In this document: positions 1-8,138 of the stretch, piece after piece | Position numbering within the stretch: position 1 is the stretch's first letter | How the letters are laid out: every line of letters starts with the position of its first letter | Assembly (NCBI RefSeq): GCF_049446155.1 | Contig: NZ_JBMSEE010000009.1 | Span: 186,001-250,000, forward strand | Direction: 5' to 3' | DNA from: Rivibacter sp049446155 | GTDB lineage: Bacteria; Pseudomonadota; Gammaproteobacteria; Burkholderiales; Burkholderiaceae_C | Length of the DNA: 64,000 bases | Notes under the pieces: generated by a model | The model's database searches: none | Seen by the model: only the letters and a program-made list of their open reading frames with translations | What the model was told of the DNA's origin: nothing | Program-made: the position numbers and the translations under genes

Positions 1-911
1 GCGTAGAGGGCGCCGGCCGCGTTGAGCAGCACGATGTCGCGCACCGGGCCGTCTTCATTCGCCAGCGCGCGCTGGATGCAGGCGACCGATTCCTCGCGGT
101 TGGCGACCTTGAGCACGCGCGTGTCGTAGACCGGCATGCCGAAGTCGCTGGGATGCACGACGTACTCGTTGACCGAGCCGTGCTTCAGCTCGCCGACCAG
201 GGTCTCGCCCGACAGCGAGATCTCGTCCATGCCGTTCATGCCGTAGACGATCAGCACGTGCTCGGCGCCCAGGCGCTGCAGCACGCGCACCTGGATGCCC
301 ACCAGATCGGGATGGAACACGCCCATCAGCTGGTTGGGCGCGTTGGCCGGGTTGGTCAGCGGCCCGAGGATGTTGAAGATCGTGCGCACGCCCAGCTCCT
401 TTCGGATCGGGCCCGCGTGCTTCATCGCCGGGTGGTGGTTGGGCGCGAACATGAAGCCGATGCCGCTCTCGGCGAGGCAGGTCGCGACCTGCTCGGGCGT
501 GAGCATGATGTGCGCACCCAGGGCCTCGAGCACGTCGGCGCTGCCGGTGGTCGACGAGACGCTGCGCCCGCCGTGCTTGGCCACGCGCGCGCCGGCCGCG
601 GCGGCGACGAACATCGCGGCGGTCGAGATGTTGAAGGTGTGGGCCGCATCGCCGCCGGTGCCGCACAGGTCGATCAGGTGCGTGCGGTCGGCCACCGCGA
701 CCGGCGTCGCGAACTCGCGCATCACCTGCGCGGCGGCGGCGATCTCGCCGATGGTCTCCTTCTTGACGCGCAGGCCGGTGACCAGCGCCGCGATCATCAC
801 CGGCGACATCTCGCCGCTCATGATGCGGCGCATCAGGTGCAGCATCTCGTCGTGGAAGATCTCGCGGTGCTCGATCGTGCGCTGCAGCGCGGCGGTATCG
901 GTGATCGTCAT
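1..911 (-). CDS. trpD: Anthranilate phosphoribosyltransferase, C-terminus cut by window edge
   Basis: Transfers phosphoribose from PRPP to anthranilate, the second step of tryptophan synthesis, in the cytoplasm. The visible 303 residues cover the N-terminal helical domain and most of the catalytic domain. The PRPP-binding stretch CGTGGD is at residues 83-88, NIST follows at about 94-97, and KHGGRSVSS begins at 112; all are family hallmarks. The family is usually about 340-350 residues, so roughly 40 C-terminal residues lie outside the window. The ATG at 911 lies 21 bp after the trpG stop in the same direction, so the gene is the third member of a trpE-trpG-trpD operon; trpC would be expected next beyond the edge. 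Identification is secure. Confidence 0.97.
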   Translation of the reverse strand, partial: MTITDTAALQRTIEHREIFHDEMLHLMRRIMSGEMSPVMIAALVTGLRVKKETIGEIAAAAQVMREFATPVAVADRTHLIDLCGTGGDAAHTFNISTAAMFVAAAAGARVAKHGGRSVSSTTGSADVLEALGAHIMLTPEQVATCLAESGIGFMFAPNHHPAMKHAGPIRKELGVRTIFNILGPLTNPANAPNQLMGVFHPDLVGIQVRVLQRLGAEHVLIVYGMNGMDEISLSGETLVGELKHGSVNEYVVHPSDFGMPVYDTRVLKVANREESVACIQRALANEDGPVRDIVLLNAAGALY

Positions 912-932
912 CTCTGGCTCCTGCCGCGCCGT

Positions 933-1502
<570 letters not shown>

Positions 1503-1516
1503 GGTCGTCTCCCCGT

Positions 1517-2992
1517 TCAGAAGCCTTCTTCGACCAGCTCGGCCGCGCGCAGCACGGCCCTCGCCTTCGCCTCGGTTTCCTTCCATTCCAGCTCGGGCAC
1601 CGAGTCGGCCACGATGCCGGCCGCGGCCTGCACGTAGAGCACGTTGTCCTTGACGATGCCGGTGCGGATCGCGATCGCGACGTCCATGTCGCCGGCAAAG
1701 CTCAGGTAGCCGCAGGCGCCGCCGTAGATGCCGCGCTGCACCGGCTCGAGCTCGTCGATGATCTCCATCGCGCGGATCTTGGGCGCACCGCTCAGGGTGC
1801 CGGCCGGGAACGTGGCCTTGAGCACGCCCAGGCTGTCGACGCCTTCGTTGAGCAGGCCTTCGACGTTGCTCACGATGTGCATCACATGCGAATAGCGTTC
1901 GACCTCGAAGGCCTCGGTCACCTTGACCGAGCCGGTCTGCGCGATGCGGCCGATGTCGTTGCGCGCCAGGTCGATCAGCATCAGGTGCTCGGCGCGCTCC
2001 TTCGGGTCGGCCAGCAGCTCGGCCTCGGTGAGCTTGTCCTGCTCGGGCGTCGCGCCGCGCGGCCGGGTGCCGGCCAGCGGCCGGATCGTGACCTTCTCGC
2101 CTAGCGGCGTGCGCTCGTGGCGCACCAGGATCTCCGGGGAGGCGCCGACGATCTGGAACTCGCCCATGTCGTAGAAGTACATGTACGGCGACGGGTTCAG
2201 CGAGCGCAGCGCGCGGTACAGCGACAGCGGGCTTTCCGTGTAGCGCTTCTTCAGGCGTTGGCCCAGCACGACCTGCATGCAGTCGCCGGCGGCGATGTAG
2301 TCCTTGCACTTCACGACCGCGGCCTCGAAGTCGGCCTTGGAAAACTCGCGCTCGACGGCATGCGAGGGGCCGCGGCGCACCGCCGGCGCCGTGACGCTGT
2401 ACTTCAGCTTGTCGTTGAGCTCGGCCAGGCGCCGCTTGGCCTTGAAGTAGGCCTCGGGCTGCGAGGGATCGGCGTAGACGATCAGGTACAGCCGCCCCGA
2501 CAGGTTGTCGATGACCGCGACCTCTTCGCACTGCAACAACATCAGGTCCGGCGTGCCGATGCCGCCTGGCTTGTGCGTCTTCGCGAGCCGGCCTTCCATG
2601 TAGCGCACCGCGTCGTAGCCGAAGTAGCCGGCCAGTCCGCCGCAAAAGCGCGGCAGCCCGGGCGACAGCGCCACCTTGAAGCGGCGCTGGTATTCGGCGA
2701 TGAAGTCCAGCGGATTGCCTTCGCGGGTCTCGACCACGAGGCCGTCGGTGACGACCTGCGTCACGCCGTCGCTCGCGCGCAGCAGCGTGCGCGCCGGCAG
2801 GCCGATGAAGGAATAGCGCCCGAAGCGCTCGCCGCCGACGACGGACTCCAGCAGGAAGCTGTGCTTCTGGCCGCCGGCCAGCTTGAGGTACAGCGACAGC
2901 GGGGTCTCGAGGTCGGCGAAGGCCTCGCCGATCAGCGGGATGCGGTTGTGCCCGGCCGCGGCCAGGCTCTTGAACTCGAGTTCGGTGATCAT
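1517..2992 (-). CDS. trpE: Anthranilate synthase component I
   Basis: Converts chorismate and ammonia to anthranilate with TrpG, the first committed step to tryptophan. The N-terminal domain carries LLES, part of the tryptophan feedback site in this family. The chorismate-binding half shows GASPEILVR, IRPLAGTRPRG, IDLARNDIGR and SGAPKIRAMEII in the expected order. The ATG at 2992 (491 residues) is preferred because GGAGGG lies ten bases upstream; an in-frame ATG at 3010 would overlap that site and add six residues. It heads the trp operon. The 5' region contains a possible Trp-codon leader peptide, so attenuation is conceivable. Confidence 0.97.
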   Translation of the reverse strand: MITELEFKSLAAAGHNRIPLIGEAFADLETPLSLYLKLAGGQKHSFLLESVVGGERFGRYSFIGLPARTLLRASDGVTQVVTDGLVVETREGNPLDFIAEYQRRFKVALSPGLPRFCGGLAGYFGYDAVRYMEGRLAKTHKPGGIGTPDLMLLQCEEVAVIDNLSGRLYLIVYADPSQPEAYFKAKRRLAELNDKLKYSVTAPAVRRGPSHAVEREFSKADFEAAVVKCKDYIAAGDCMQVVLGQRLKKRYTESPLSLYRALRSLNPSPYMYFYDMGEFQIVGASPEILVRHERTPLGEKVTIRPLAGTRPRGATPEQDKLTEAELLADPKERAEHLMLIDLARNDIGRIAQTGSVKVTEAFEVERYSHVMHIVSNVEGLLNEGVDSLGVLKATFPAGTLSGAPKIRAMEIIDELEPVQRGIYGGACGYLSFAGDMDVAIAIRTGIVKDNVLYVQAAAGIVADSVPELEWKETEAKARAVLRAAELVEEGF

Positions 2993-3141
2993 GCCGTGAG
3001 GGCCCTCCATGGCCCGACGCGTCGCGAGCCCGGGGCAGGCTTCGCGCGGTCTTCTACGGGGTCTGCAAGCGTTGGACGCGGCGCCGCCGCATCCTCGAAA
3101 GGGCCGCGAGCCGCGCAGCGAGCGCGCTCAACGGCCGGGCA

Positions 3142-3210
3142 TCAGTCGGCCTGGCGACGCCAGGGCCAGGCTCCCCGGTCGTTCGACCCTTTCGTGTGCT
3201 TGCGCGGCAT
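3142..3210 (-). CDS. Candidate trp leader peptide (22 codons, WPW motif)
   Basis: A short reading frame upstream of trpE encodes 22 residues ending GAWPWRRQAD, with two Trp codons (TGG CCC TGG) near its stop. An in-frame ATG at 3216 would add two residues. Position and size resemble trpL peptides of attenuated trp operons. The RNA over and just after the Trp codons can fold: CCTGGC-GTC-GCCAGG forms a perfect stem at the codons, and a GC-rich hairpin around 3099-3130 follows, although only three T residues come after it. The case is suggestive rather than proven: TGG is a common triplet in GC-rich DNA and I see no textbook terminator before trpE. Confidence 0.35.
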   Translation of the reverse strand: MPRKHTKGSNDRGAWPWRRQAD

Positions 3211-3222
3211 GAACATCGGGCC

Positions 3223-3250
3223 AGTCTAGCAAACCGACGCGGCGCGCCAA
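3223..3250 (-). promoter_or_regulatory. Candidate promoter of trpE operon
   Basis: On the minus strand TTGGCG (3250-3245) is followed after 16 bases by TAGACT (3228-3223), a reasonable sigma-70-like pair. Transcription would start near 3216, only a few bases before the possible leader-peptide ATGs and about 220 bases before trpE. The rest of 3011-3372 holds the possible leader peptide and, on the plus strand, a lone TTGACA at 3313-3318 that could belong to the divergent gene at 3373. Confidence 0.35.
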
Positions 3251-3372
3251 TCCGTCACACGGGCGACAGCGGCGGCTGGGGTCGGCGCGCATGGACAAGG
3301 CCGGCGACGGCCTTGACACTCGGCGTTACAAAAGCCGCCGGCAAGGCGGCTGCATCCCAGGAGATCGCGAAA

Positions 3373-3999
3373 GTGCTTCGACGTCCATTCCTCGCCGCGG
3401 CGATTGCTGCGGCGCCCCTGCTCCTCGCCCCGCTCGGTGCCGTGGCGCAAACCCCCGGCGCGAACGCCGGCGTCACCGAGACCAGCGGCGTCAAGTTCGA
3501 CAACGAGCTGACCACCTCGCGCGGCAACAAGCTGGTGCTCAACGGCGCCGGCACGCGCTACAAGTTCGTCGTCAAGGTCTATGCCGCCGGCCTGTACGTG
3601 CCGGCCAAGGTCAACACGCTCGACGCGGTGATCGACACCAGCAAGCCGCGCCTGTTCAAGGTCGTGATGCTGCGCGACATCGACGGCAACGAGCTCGGCC
3701 GGCTGTTCACCGACGGCATGCAGAAGAACGCCTCGCGCGAGGAGTTCACCAAGGCCATTCCCGGCACGATCCGCATGGGCGAGATCTTTGCCGAGAAGAA
3801 GAAGCTCGCGTCCGGCGACAACTTCACGATCGACTGGGTGCCCGGCACCGGCTCGGTGATCGCGGTCAACGGCAAGGTGATCGGCGAGCCGATCAAGGAG
3901 CCCGAGTTCTTCTCCGCGCTGATGAAGATCTGGATGGGCAAGTCGCCGGCCGACGCCAACCTCAAGGAAGTGCTGCTGGGCGGGAAAGGCGCTTACTGA
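3373..3999 (+). CDS. Secreted chalcone isomerase-like protein
   Basis: A 208-residue protein with a Sec signal peptide (residues 1 to about 26, ending AVAQ) and a body typical of bacterial CHI-fold proteins: KFVVKVYAAGLYVP, DTSKPRLFKVVMLRDID and FFSALMKIWMG near the C-terminus. Plant chalcone isomerase acts on flavonoids; bacterial members are periplasmic, no enzyme activity can be assumed, and fatty-acid binding is a possibility. The GTG start is chosen because AGGAG lies nine bases upstream and the signal peptide begins there. It runs divergently from trpE and ends 43 bp before the convergent gph stop, with a palindromic repeat between them. Confidence 0.85.
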   Translation: MLRRPFLAAAIAAAPLLLAPLGAVAQTPGANAGVTETSGVKFDNELTTSRGNKLVLNGAGTRYKFVVKVYAAGLYVPAKVNTLDAVIDTSKPRLFKVVMLRDIDGNELGRLFTDGMQKNASREEFTKAIPGTIRMGEIFAEKKKLASGDNFTIDWVPGTGSVIAVNGKVIGEPIKEPEFFSALMKIWMGKSPADANLKEVLLGGKGAY

Positions 4000-4006
4000 A
4001 GCAAGG

Positions 4007-4033
4007 CTCCCTCTGCCGCTTGCGAGAGAGGGC
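4007..4033. repeat. Palindromic 3'-end repeat (CTCCCTCT...AGAGGG type)
   Basis: An imperfect inverted repeat with arms CCCTCT and AGAGGG around the core CGCTTGCG fills most of the 43-bp gap between two convergent genes. The same CTCCCTC-CGCTTGCG-AGAGGG pattern recurs at 28743. It can form a hairpin on either strand and may terminate or protect both transcripts. Confidence 0.6.
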
Positions 4034-4042
4034 GCCGTCAGC

Positions 4043-4717
4043 TCAGGCAAAGACCGCAAGCTCGTCGAGCCGGTCGATCACCGCGTCCGCGCCGGCACTT
4101 TCGGCCGGTTCGCCGTGGTTGTAGCCGTAGCTCACCAGCACCACCGGGCAGCCGGCCGCGCGCGCGGCCTGCACGTCGTTGCTGGAGTCGCCGACCATCA
4201 GCGTCTCGCGCGGTGCGACTCCCAGCGCGCGGCAAGTCTCGACCAGCGGCATCGGATCGGGCTTGCGGCGCGCAAAGGCGTCGCCGCCGTACACCGCGGC
4301 GAACCGGCCGCGCAGGCCCTTGCGCTCGAGCAGTTCGAGCGCGAAGGCGCCCGGCTTGTTGGTCACGCAGGCCAGCGCGAGGCCGGCTGAGACCAGCCGG
4401 TCCAGCCCTTCGGCGACGCCGTCGTAGAGACGCGAGTGCTCGCCGTTGATGCGACGGTAGTGGTGCTGGTAGCGCTCCCAGGCCGCGCCGTAGTGCCCAT
4501 CGTCGGCGCCGACTTCGGCCAGCGTGCTGCGGATCAGGTGCTCCGAGCCCTTGCCGACGGTGCGCTCGACGAAGCCGGCGTCGATGCCGCGCAAACCCAG
4601 GTCGGCCAGCGTGTGGTTGAGCGCGACGACGAAGTCGCCCTGCGTATCGACCAGGGTGCCGTCGAGGTCGAGGATGGCCGCGCGCCAGCGCGGCGGCGTT
4701 TCGGATCGTGCGTTCAC
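4043..4717 (-). CDS. gph: Phosphoglycolate phosphatase (HAD superfamily)
   Basis: Hydrolyses 2-phosphoglycolate, a product of DNA repair and of Rubisco oxygenation where present. The 224-residue protein shows the HAD motifs in order: DLDGTLVD with nucleophile Asp17 and Asp19, VTNKP at about 118-122, Lys152 in RRKPDP, and GDSSND with Asp177 and Asp181. The GTG at 4717 gives the usual Gph length; no strong ribosome binding site is seen. Gph commonly sits between rpe and trpE in this order; here those neighbours are kept at a distance by intervening genes. Confidence 0.92.
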   Translation of the reverse strand: MNARSETPPRWRAAILDLDGTLVDTQGDFVVALNHTLADLGLRGIDAGFVERTVGKGSEHLIRSTLAEVGADDGHYGAAWERYQHHYRRINGEHSRLYDGVAEGLDRLVSAGLALACVTNKPGAFALELLERKGLRGRFAAVYGGDAFARRKPDPMPLVETCRALGVAPRETLMVGDSSNDVQAARAAGCPVVLVSYGYNHGEPAESAGADAVIDRLDELAVFA

Positions 4718-4818
4718 GGCCGCGATTGGAGCATGCAGGCGCTCGCGCCGCGCGGAACACCGGTTGCCGGACCGGCTCCAACCGGCCACGACACGCTCTC
4801 CCCGGAAAGGAGCATGCG

Positions 4819-5940
4819 ATGACGAACGCCACCGCCTTTGCTCGCCTCGCGGCCTGGCTCGCCGGCCTCGCCTGCGCCGCCGCTCTCGCCGCGCCGCCCG
4901 CCCAGCCCGAACCGCCGGTGCTCAACGTCTACAACTGGTCGGACTACATCGCCGACGACACGATCGCCAACTTCGAGAAGGAAACCGGCATCAAGGTCCG
5001 CTACGACAACTACGACAGCAACGAGATCCTGCACGCCAAGCTCGTGGCGGGGCGCACCGGCTACGACATCGTGGTGCCGAGCGCGCACTTCGCGAAGCAG
5101 CAGATCCAGGCCGGCCTGTTCCGCAAGCTCGACCGCTCCTTGCTGCCGAACTGGCGCAACCTCGACCCAGCACTGCTCGAGCAGATGGCGCGCGTCGATC
5201 CGGGCAACCAGTACCTGGTCGACTGGCTGTGGGGCTACGTCACCGTCGGCATCGACACGGCCAAGGTGAAACAGGCGCTGGGCGAGCTGCCGATGCCGGC
5301 CAACGCCTGGTCGCTGCTGTTCGACCCCCAGTACGCGAGCCGACTCAAGTCCTGCGGCGTGAGCTTCCTCGATTCGGCCTCCGAGGTCTTGCCGGTGGCC
5401 ATGATCTACGCGGGCAAGCCGGGCTACAGCCGCAACGCGGCCGACTACGCGGTGGCCGCCGACGTGCTCAAGAAGGTGCGGCCCTACGTGACGCGCTTTT
5501 CCTCCTCGGGCTACATCAACGAGTTGGCCAGCGGCCAGCTGTGCGCGGTGATGGGCTATTCGGGCGACATCAACATCGCGCGCCAGCGCGCCGCCGAGGC
5601 CGGCCGCGGCGCCGCGATCGAGGCGCTGATCCCGCCCAGCGGCGCGACGCTGTTCTTCGACTCGATGGCGATCCCGGCCGACGCGCCGCACCCGCTCAAC
5701 GCGCACAAGTTCATCGACTACATCCTGCGTCCCGAGGTGGCCGCCGGCCTGACCAACAAGGTCTTCTACGCGAACCCCAACAAGGCGTCGCTGAAGTTCG
5801 TGAAGAAGGAGGTCGCCGAGAACCCGACCGTCTTCCTCTCGGCCGCCGACCACGCCAAGCTCACCGCGCCCGACAGCGTGCCGCAGGACATCCGGCGCGT
5901 GCAGACGCGCGTGTTCACCAGCTTCAAGTCGGGTCGCTAG
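4819..5940 (+). CDS. Polyamine-type ABC transporter substrate-binding protein (PotF-like)
   Basis: A 373-residue periplasmic binding protein with a signal peptide (to about residue 22) followed by the PotD/PotF signature VLNVYNWSDYIADDTI. Other family features are YDIVVPSAHF, WLWGYVTVGID, ASGQLCAVMGYSGDI, DSMAIPADAPHP and YANPNKAS. Such proteins bind putrescine or spermidine for import; PotF-type is the closest match by eye, but the ligand is inferred. The ATG at 4819 has AAAGGAG seven bases upstream. No permease or ATPase gene is adjacent, so it is an orphan binding protein placed between gph and rpe on the opposite strand. Confidence 0.9.
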   Translation: MTNATAFARLAAWLAGLACAAALAAPPAQPEPPVLNVYNWSDYIADDTIANFEKETGIKVRYDNYDSNEILHAKLVAGRTGYDIVVPSAHFAKQQIQAGLFRKLDRSLLPNWRNLDPALLEQMARVDPGNQYLVDWLWGYVTVGIDTAKVKQALGELPMPANAWSLLFDPQYASRLKSCGVSFLDSASEVLPVAMIYAGKPGYSRNAADYAVAADVLKKVRPYVTRFSSSGYINELASGQLCAVMGYSGDINIARQRAAEAGRGAAIEALIPPSGATLFFDSMAIPADAPHPLNAHKFIDYILRPEVAAGLTNKVFYANPNKASLKFVKKEVAENPTVFLSAADHAKLTAPDSVPQDIRRVQTRVFTSFKSGR

Positions 5941-5947
5941 TCCCTGA

Positions 5948-6718
5948 TCACTGGTCGAGGTCGAAGTCGAGGTCGACCACCGCCTGGCGCGCTTCGCTGA
6001 TCGGCTTGAACCGCCATTGCGAGACCGCGAAGGTGGCGGCGTTGTTGAGGCCGCGGTGCGAGCTCTTGAGCACCTCGGCCTGGCCGACGCTGCCGTCGGG
6101 GCGGATCTCGAACTTGACCTTGACGCTGCCCTTGCGCAGCTCGTCCATCAGCTCGCGGCGAAAGCGCGGCATGACCTGGCGCGTCATCTCGAGCGTGACG
6201 ACCTCGTCATCGTCGTCGGCCTCGGGCGCCGAGGCGCCCGCCGGCGGGGGCGGCGCAGAAGCGTGCGGCGCGGCGATGGCCAGCACGGTGTCGGATGCCG
6301 GCGACGCGGGCGGCGCCACGGCCGCCGCAGCGGCGGTCGCCGTCGTGCTGCCACGAGCCGGCGAAGCCTCCGCCTTGGCGGTGGGCGTCTCGCTCCTGGC
6401 CGCCGGGGCTTCCGCCTTGGCGACCGCCGGCTTCGGTGAGGGGGCGGGCGCCACCGGTGTCGCAGGCGCGGCAGCCGCTGCGGCGGCCTTCGCGGCCTCG
6501 CGCTTGGCGCGCGGCGAGTCGGCGTTCAGCAGGATGATCTTGAAGACCTTGTCGGCGTCGCGCTGCGCGCGTTGCATCGCCGACTCTTCGGCCGCCTTGG
6601 CGTCGGCCGGCTTGCCGGCAGGCTCGGTCGTCTGCGCGGCGACCGCCAGGCAGGCGACGGCGGCGGTCAGCCCGAGCGCGGCGCGAGAAAGGCAGGCGAC
6701 AAGGAAGCGGTCGTTCAT
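5948..6718 (-). CDS. TonB-like energy-transducing protein
   Basis: A 256-residue protein with an N-terminal hydrophobic segment (residues 8-27, ending AVAAQ), a long Ala/Pro-rich middle (about 75-165), and a TonB C-terminal fold near 185-256 with RRELMDELRKGSVKVKFEIRPDGSV and WRFKPI. TonB proteins couple the proton gradient to outer-membrane receptors. No ExbB/ExbD genes are nearby and the hydrophobic segment looks like a cleavable signal peptide, so it may not be a classical anchored TonB. The start at 6718 has CGGAG five bases upstream. It converges on the PotF-like gene with seven bases between stops. Confidence 0.8.
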   Translation of the reverse strand: MNDRFLVACLSRAALGLTAAVACLAVAAQTTEPAGKPADAKAAEESAMQRAQRDADKVFKIILLNADSPRAKREAAKAAAAAAAPATPVAPAPSPKPAVAKAEAPAARSETPTAKAEASPARGSTTATAAAAAVAPPASPASDTVLAIAAPHASAPPPPAGASAPEADDDDEVVTLEMTRQVMPRFRRELMDELRKGSVKVKFEIRPDGSVGQAEVLKSSHRGLNNAATFAVSQWRFKPISEARQAVVDLDFDLDQ

Positions 6719-6951
6719 CTGGGCTCCGACATGGTCAGTCTTCGCGCCTCGCGGTCGGACCAGAGGTCGTACCCCTGTCGGCCTGCGAGACGTGGGGCGG
6801 CGGCTTGCAAGGGCCATACCCGCGCCTCGAGCGAGGCGCATTGTGTCGTAGCGTTTGCTAACAGATGCGGCAGGACTTCACGCCCGCGGCGCGACGGGAT
6901 CAGGGCTGACCCTCAGGCGCGGCGGGCTGCCGAGAACCCCGTCGCCGCGGC

Positions 6952-7641
6952 TCAGGCCGCGAGTCGAGCGCGCATCGCGTCGATGACGGCCTTGTAGTCG
7001 GGCTGGCCGAAGATCGCGCTGCCGGCGACATAGGTGTCGGCGCCGGCGTCGGCCACCGAGCGGATGTTGTCGACCTTGATGCCGCCGTCGACCTCGAGGC
7101 GGATGTCGCGCCCGCTTTGCTCGATCAGACGTCGCACGCGCTCGACCTTCTTCAGCGCGCCGGGAATGAAGCTCTGGCCGCCGAAGCCCGGGTTCACGCT
7201 CATGATCAGCACCAGGTCGAGCTGGTCGATCGTCCACTCGAGCACGTCGAGCGAAGCGGCCGGGTTGAACACCAGGCCGGCCTTGCAACCGGCGCCGCGG
7301 ATCAGCTGCAGCGTGCGGTCGACATGCGTGCTGGCGTCGGGGTGGAAGCTGACCACGTCGGCGCCCGCCTTCGCGAAGGCCTGCGCGAGCGCGTCGACCG
7401 GCTCGACCATCAGGTGCACGTCGATCGGCACGCGCTGGCCGTCCTTCGTGACCGCATGCCTGCGCAGCGCCTCGCACACCATCGGGCCGAAGGTCAGGTT
7501 CGGCACGTAGTGGTTGTCCATCACGTCGAAGTGGATCCAGTCGGCGCCGGCATCGATGACGTTGCGCACCTCCTCGCCCAGGCGCGCGAAGTCGGCCGAC
7601 AGCAGGCTCGGAGCGATGCGATGGAGGCGTTGGGCGGGCAC
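6952..7641 (-). CDS. rpe: Ribulose-phosphate 3-epimerase
   Basis: Interconverts ribulose 5-phosphate and xylulose 5-phosphate in the pentose phosphate and Calvin pathways. The 229-residue TIM barrel shows IAPSLLSADF, the metal ligands His37 and Asp39 in IHFDVMDNHYVPNLTFG, His76 in DVHLMV, and Asp185 in EVDGGI. The phosphate-binding SVNPGFGGQSF loop is intact. The GTG start at 7641 has CGGAG six bases upstream. A TAGAAT hexamer on the minus strand at 7681-7676 could be its -10 element. It is divergent from apaG, as often seen in this order. Confidence 0.96.
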   Translation of the reverse strand: MPAQRLHRIAPSLLSADFARLGEEVRNVIDAGADWIHFDVMDNHYVPNLTFGPMVCEALRRHAVTKDGQRVPIDVHLMVEPVDALAQAFAKAGADVVSFHPDASTHVDRTLQLIRGAGCKAGLVFNPAASLDVLEWTIDQLDLVLIMSVNPGFGGQSFIPGALKKVERVRRLIEQSGRDIRLEVDGGIKVDNIRSVADAGADTYVAGSAIFGQPDYKAVIDAMRARLAA

Positions 7642-7758
7642 GGCGGACTCCGGTAAAGCGACTGCGAAGGCCGGAATTCTAGAGAGCCGCGGCGCGGCGC
7701 CTCGCACGGCGCAGCACATTTGCAGACCCGCGAGGCCAGCCTCCCTAGAATCGGCCGC

Positions 7759-8133
7759 ATGTCCCGTTGCGAACTCCAGTGCAGCGTGCGCGTCGCGCCG
7801 CTGCCCGAACAGTCAGACCCCGACGAAGGCGTGCACGCCTGGGCCTACACGATCCGCATCGAGAACCGCGGCGACATCGCCGCGCAGGTCGTCGCGCGCC
7901 GCTGGCTGATCGAAGACGAGAACGGCCGCCGCGAAGAGGTACGCGGCCTGGGCATCGTCGGGCGCCAGCCGCTGCTGCAGCCGGGCGAATCGCACGAGTA
8001 CACGAGCTGGGTGCAGCTGCGCACGCCGCGCGGCACGATGCAAGGCACCTACCTGTGCATGAGCGCGGAGGCCGAGCCGTTCGAGGCGCCGATCCCGATG
8101 TTCCAGCTCGGCGAGCCGCCGATGCTGCACTGA
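7759..8133 (+). CDS. apaG: ApaG/Co2+-MgpA-like protein
   Basis: A 124-residue ApaG-domain protein of standard length. The fold is an immunoglobulin/fibronectin-III-like beta sandwich, recognised here by YTIRIENRGD, WLIEDENGRREEV, GLGIVGRQPLLQPGESHEYTS and MQGTYLCMSAEAEPF. Its molecular role is poorly defined; it is named for linkage to apaH and cobalt/magnesium phenotypes in enteric bacteria. A TAGAAT box ends only seven bases before the ATG, which would make a leaderless or nearly leaderless mRNA. The next gene starts five bases after its stop, so the two are probably co-transcribed. Confidence 0.95.
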   Translation: MSRCELQCSVRVAPLPEQSDPDEGVHAWAYTIRIENRGDIAAQVVARRWLIEDENGRREEVRGLGIVGRQPLLQPGESHEYTSWVQLRTPRGTMQGTYLCMSAEAEPFEAPIPMFQLGEPPMLH

Positions 8134-8138
8134 GGCCG

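Noticed and set aside
4708..4818. Longer PotF-like start at 4708
   Set aside because: Would overlap the gph start and remove the signal peptide from the N-terminus; AAAGGAG supports 4819.
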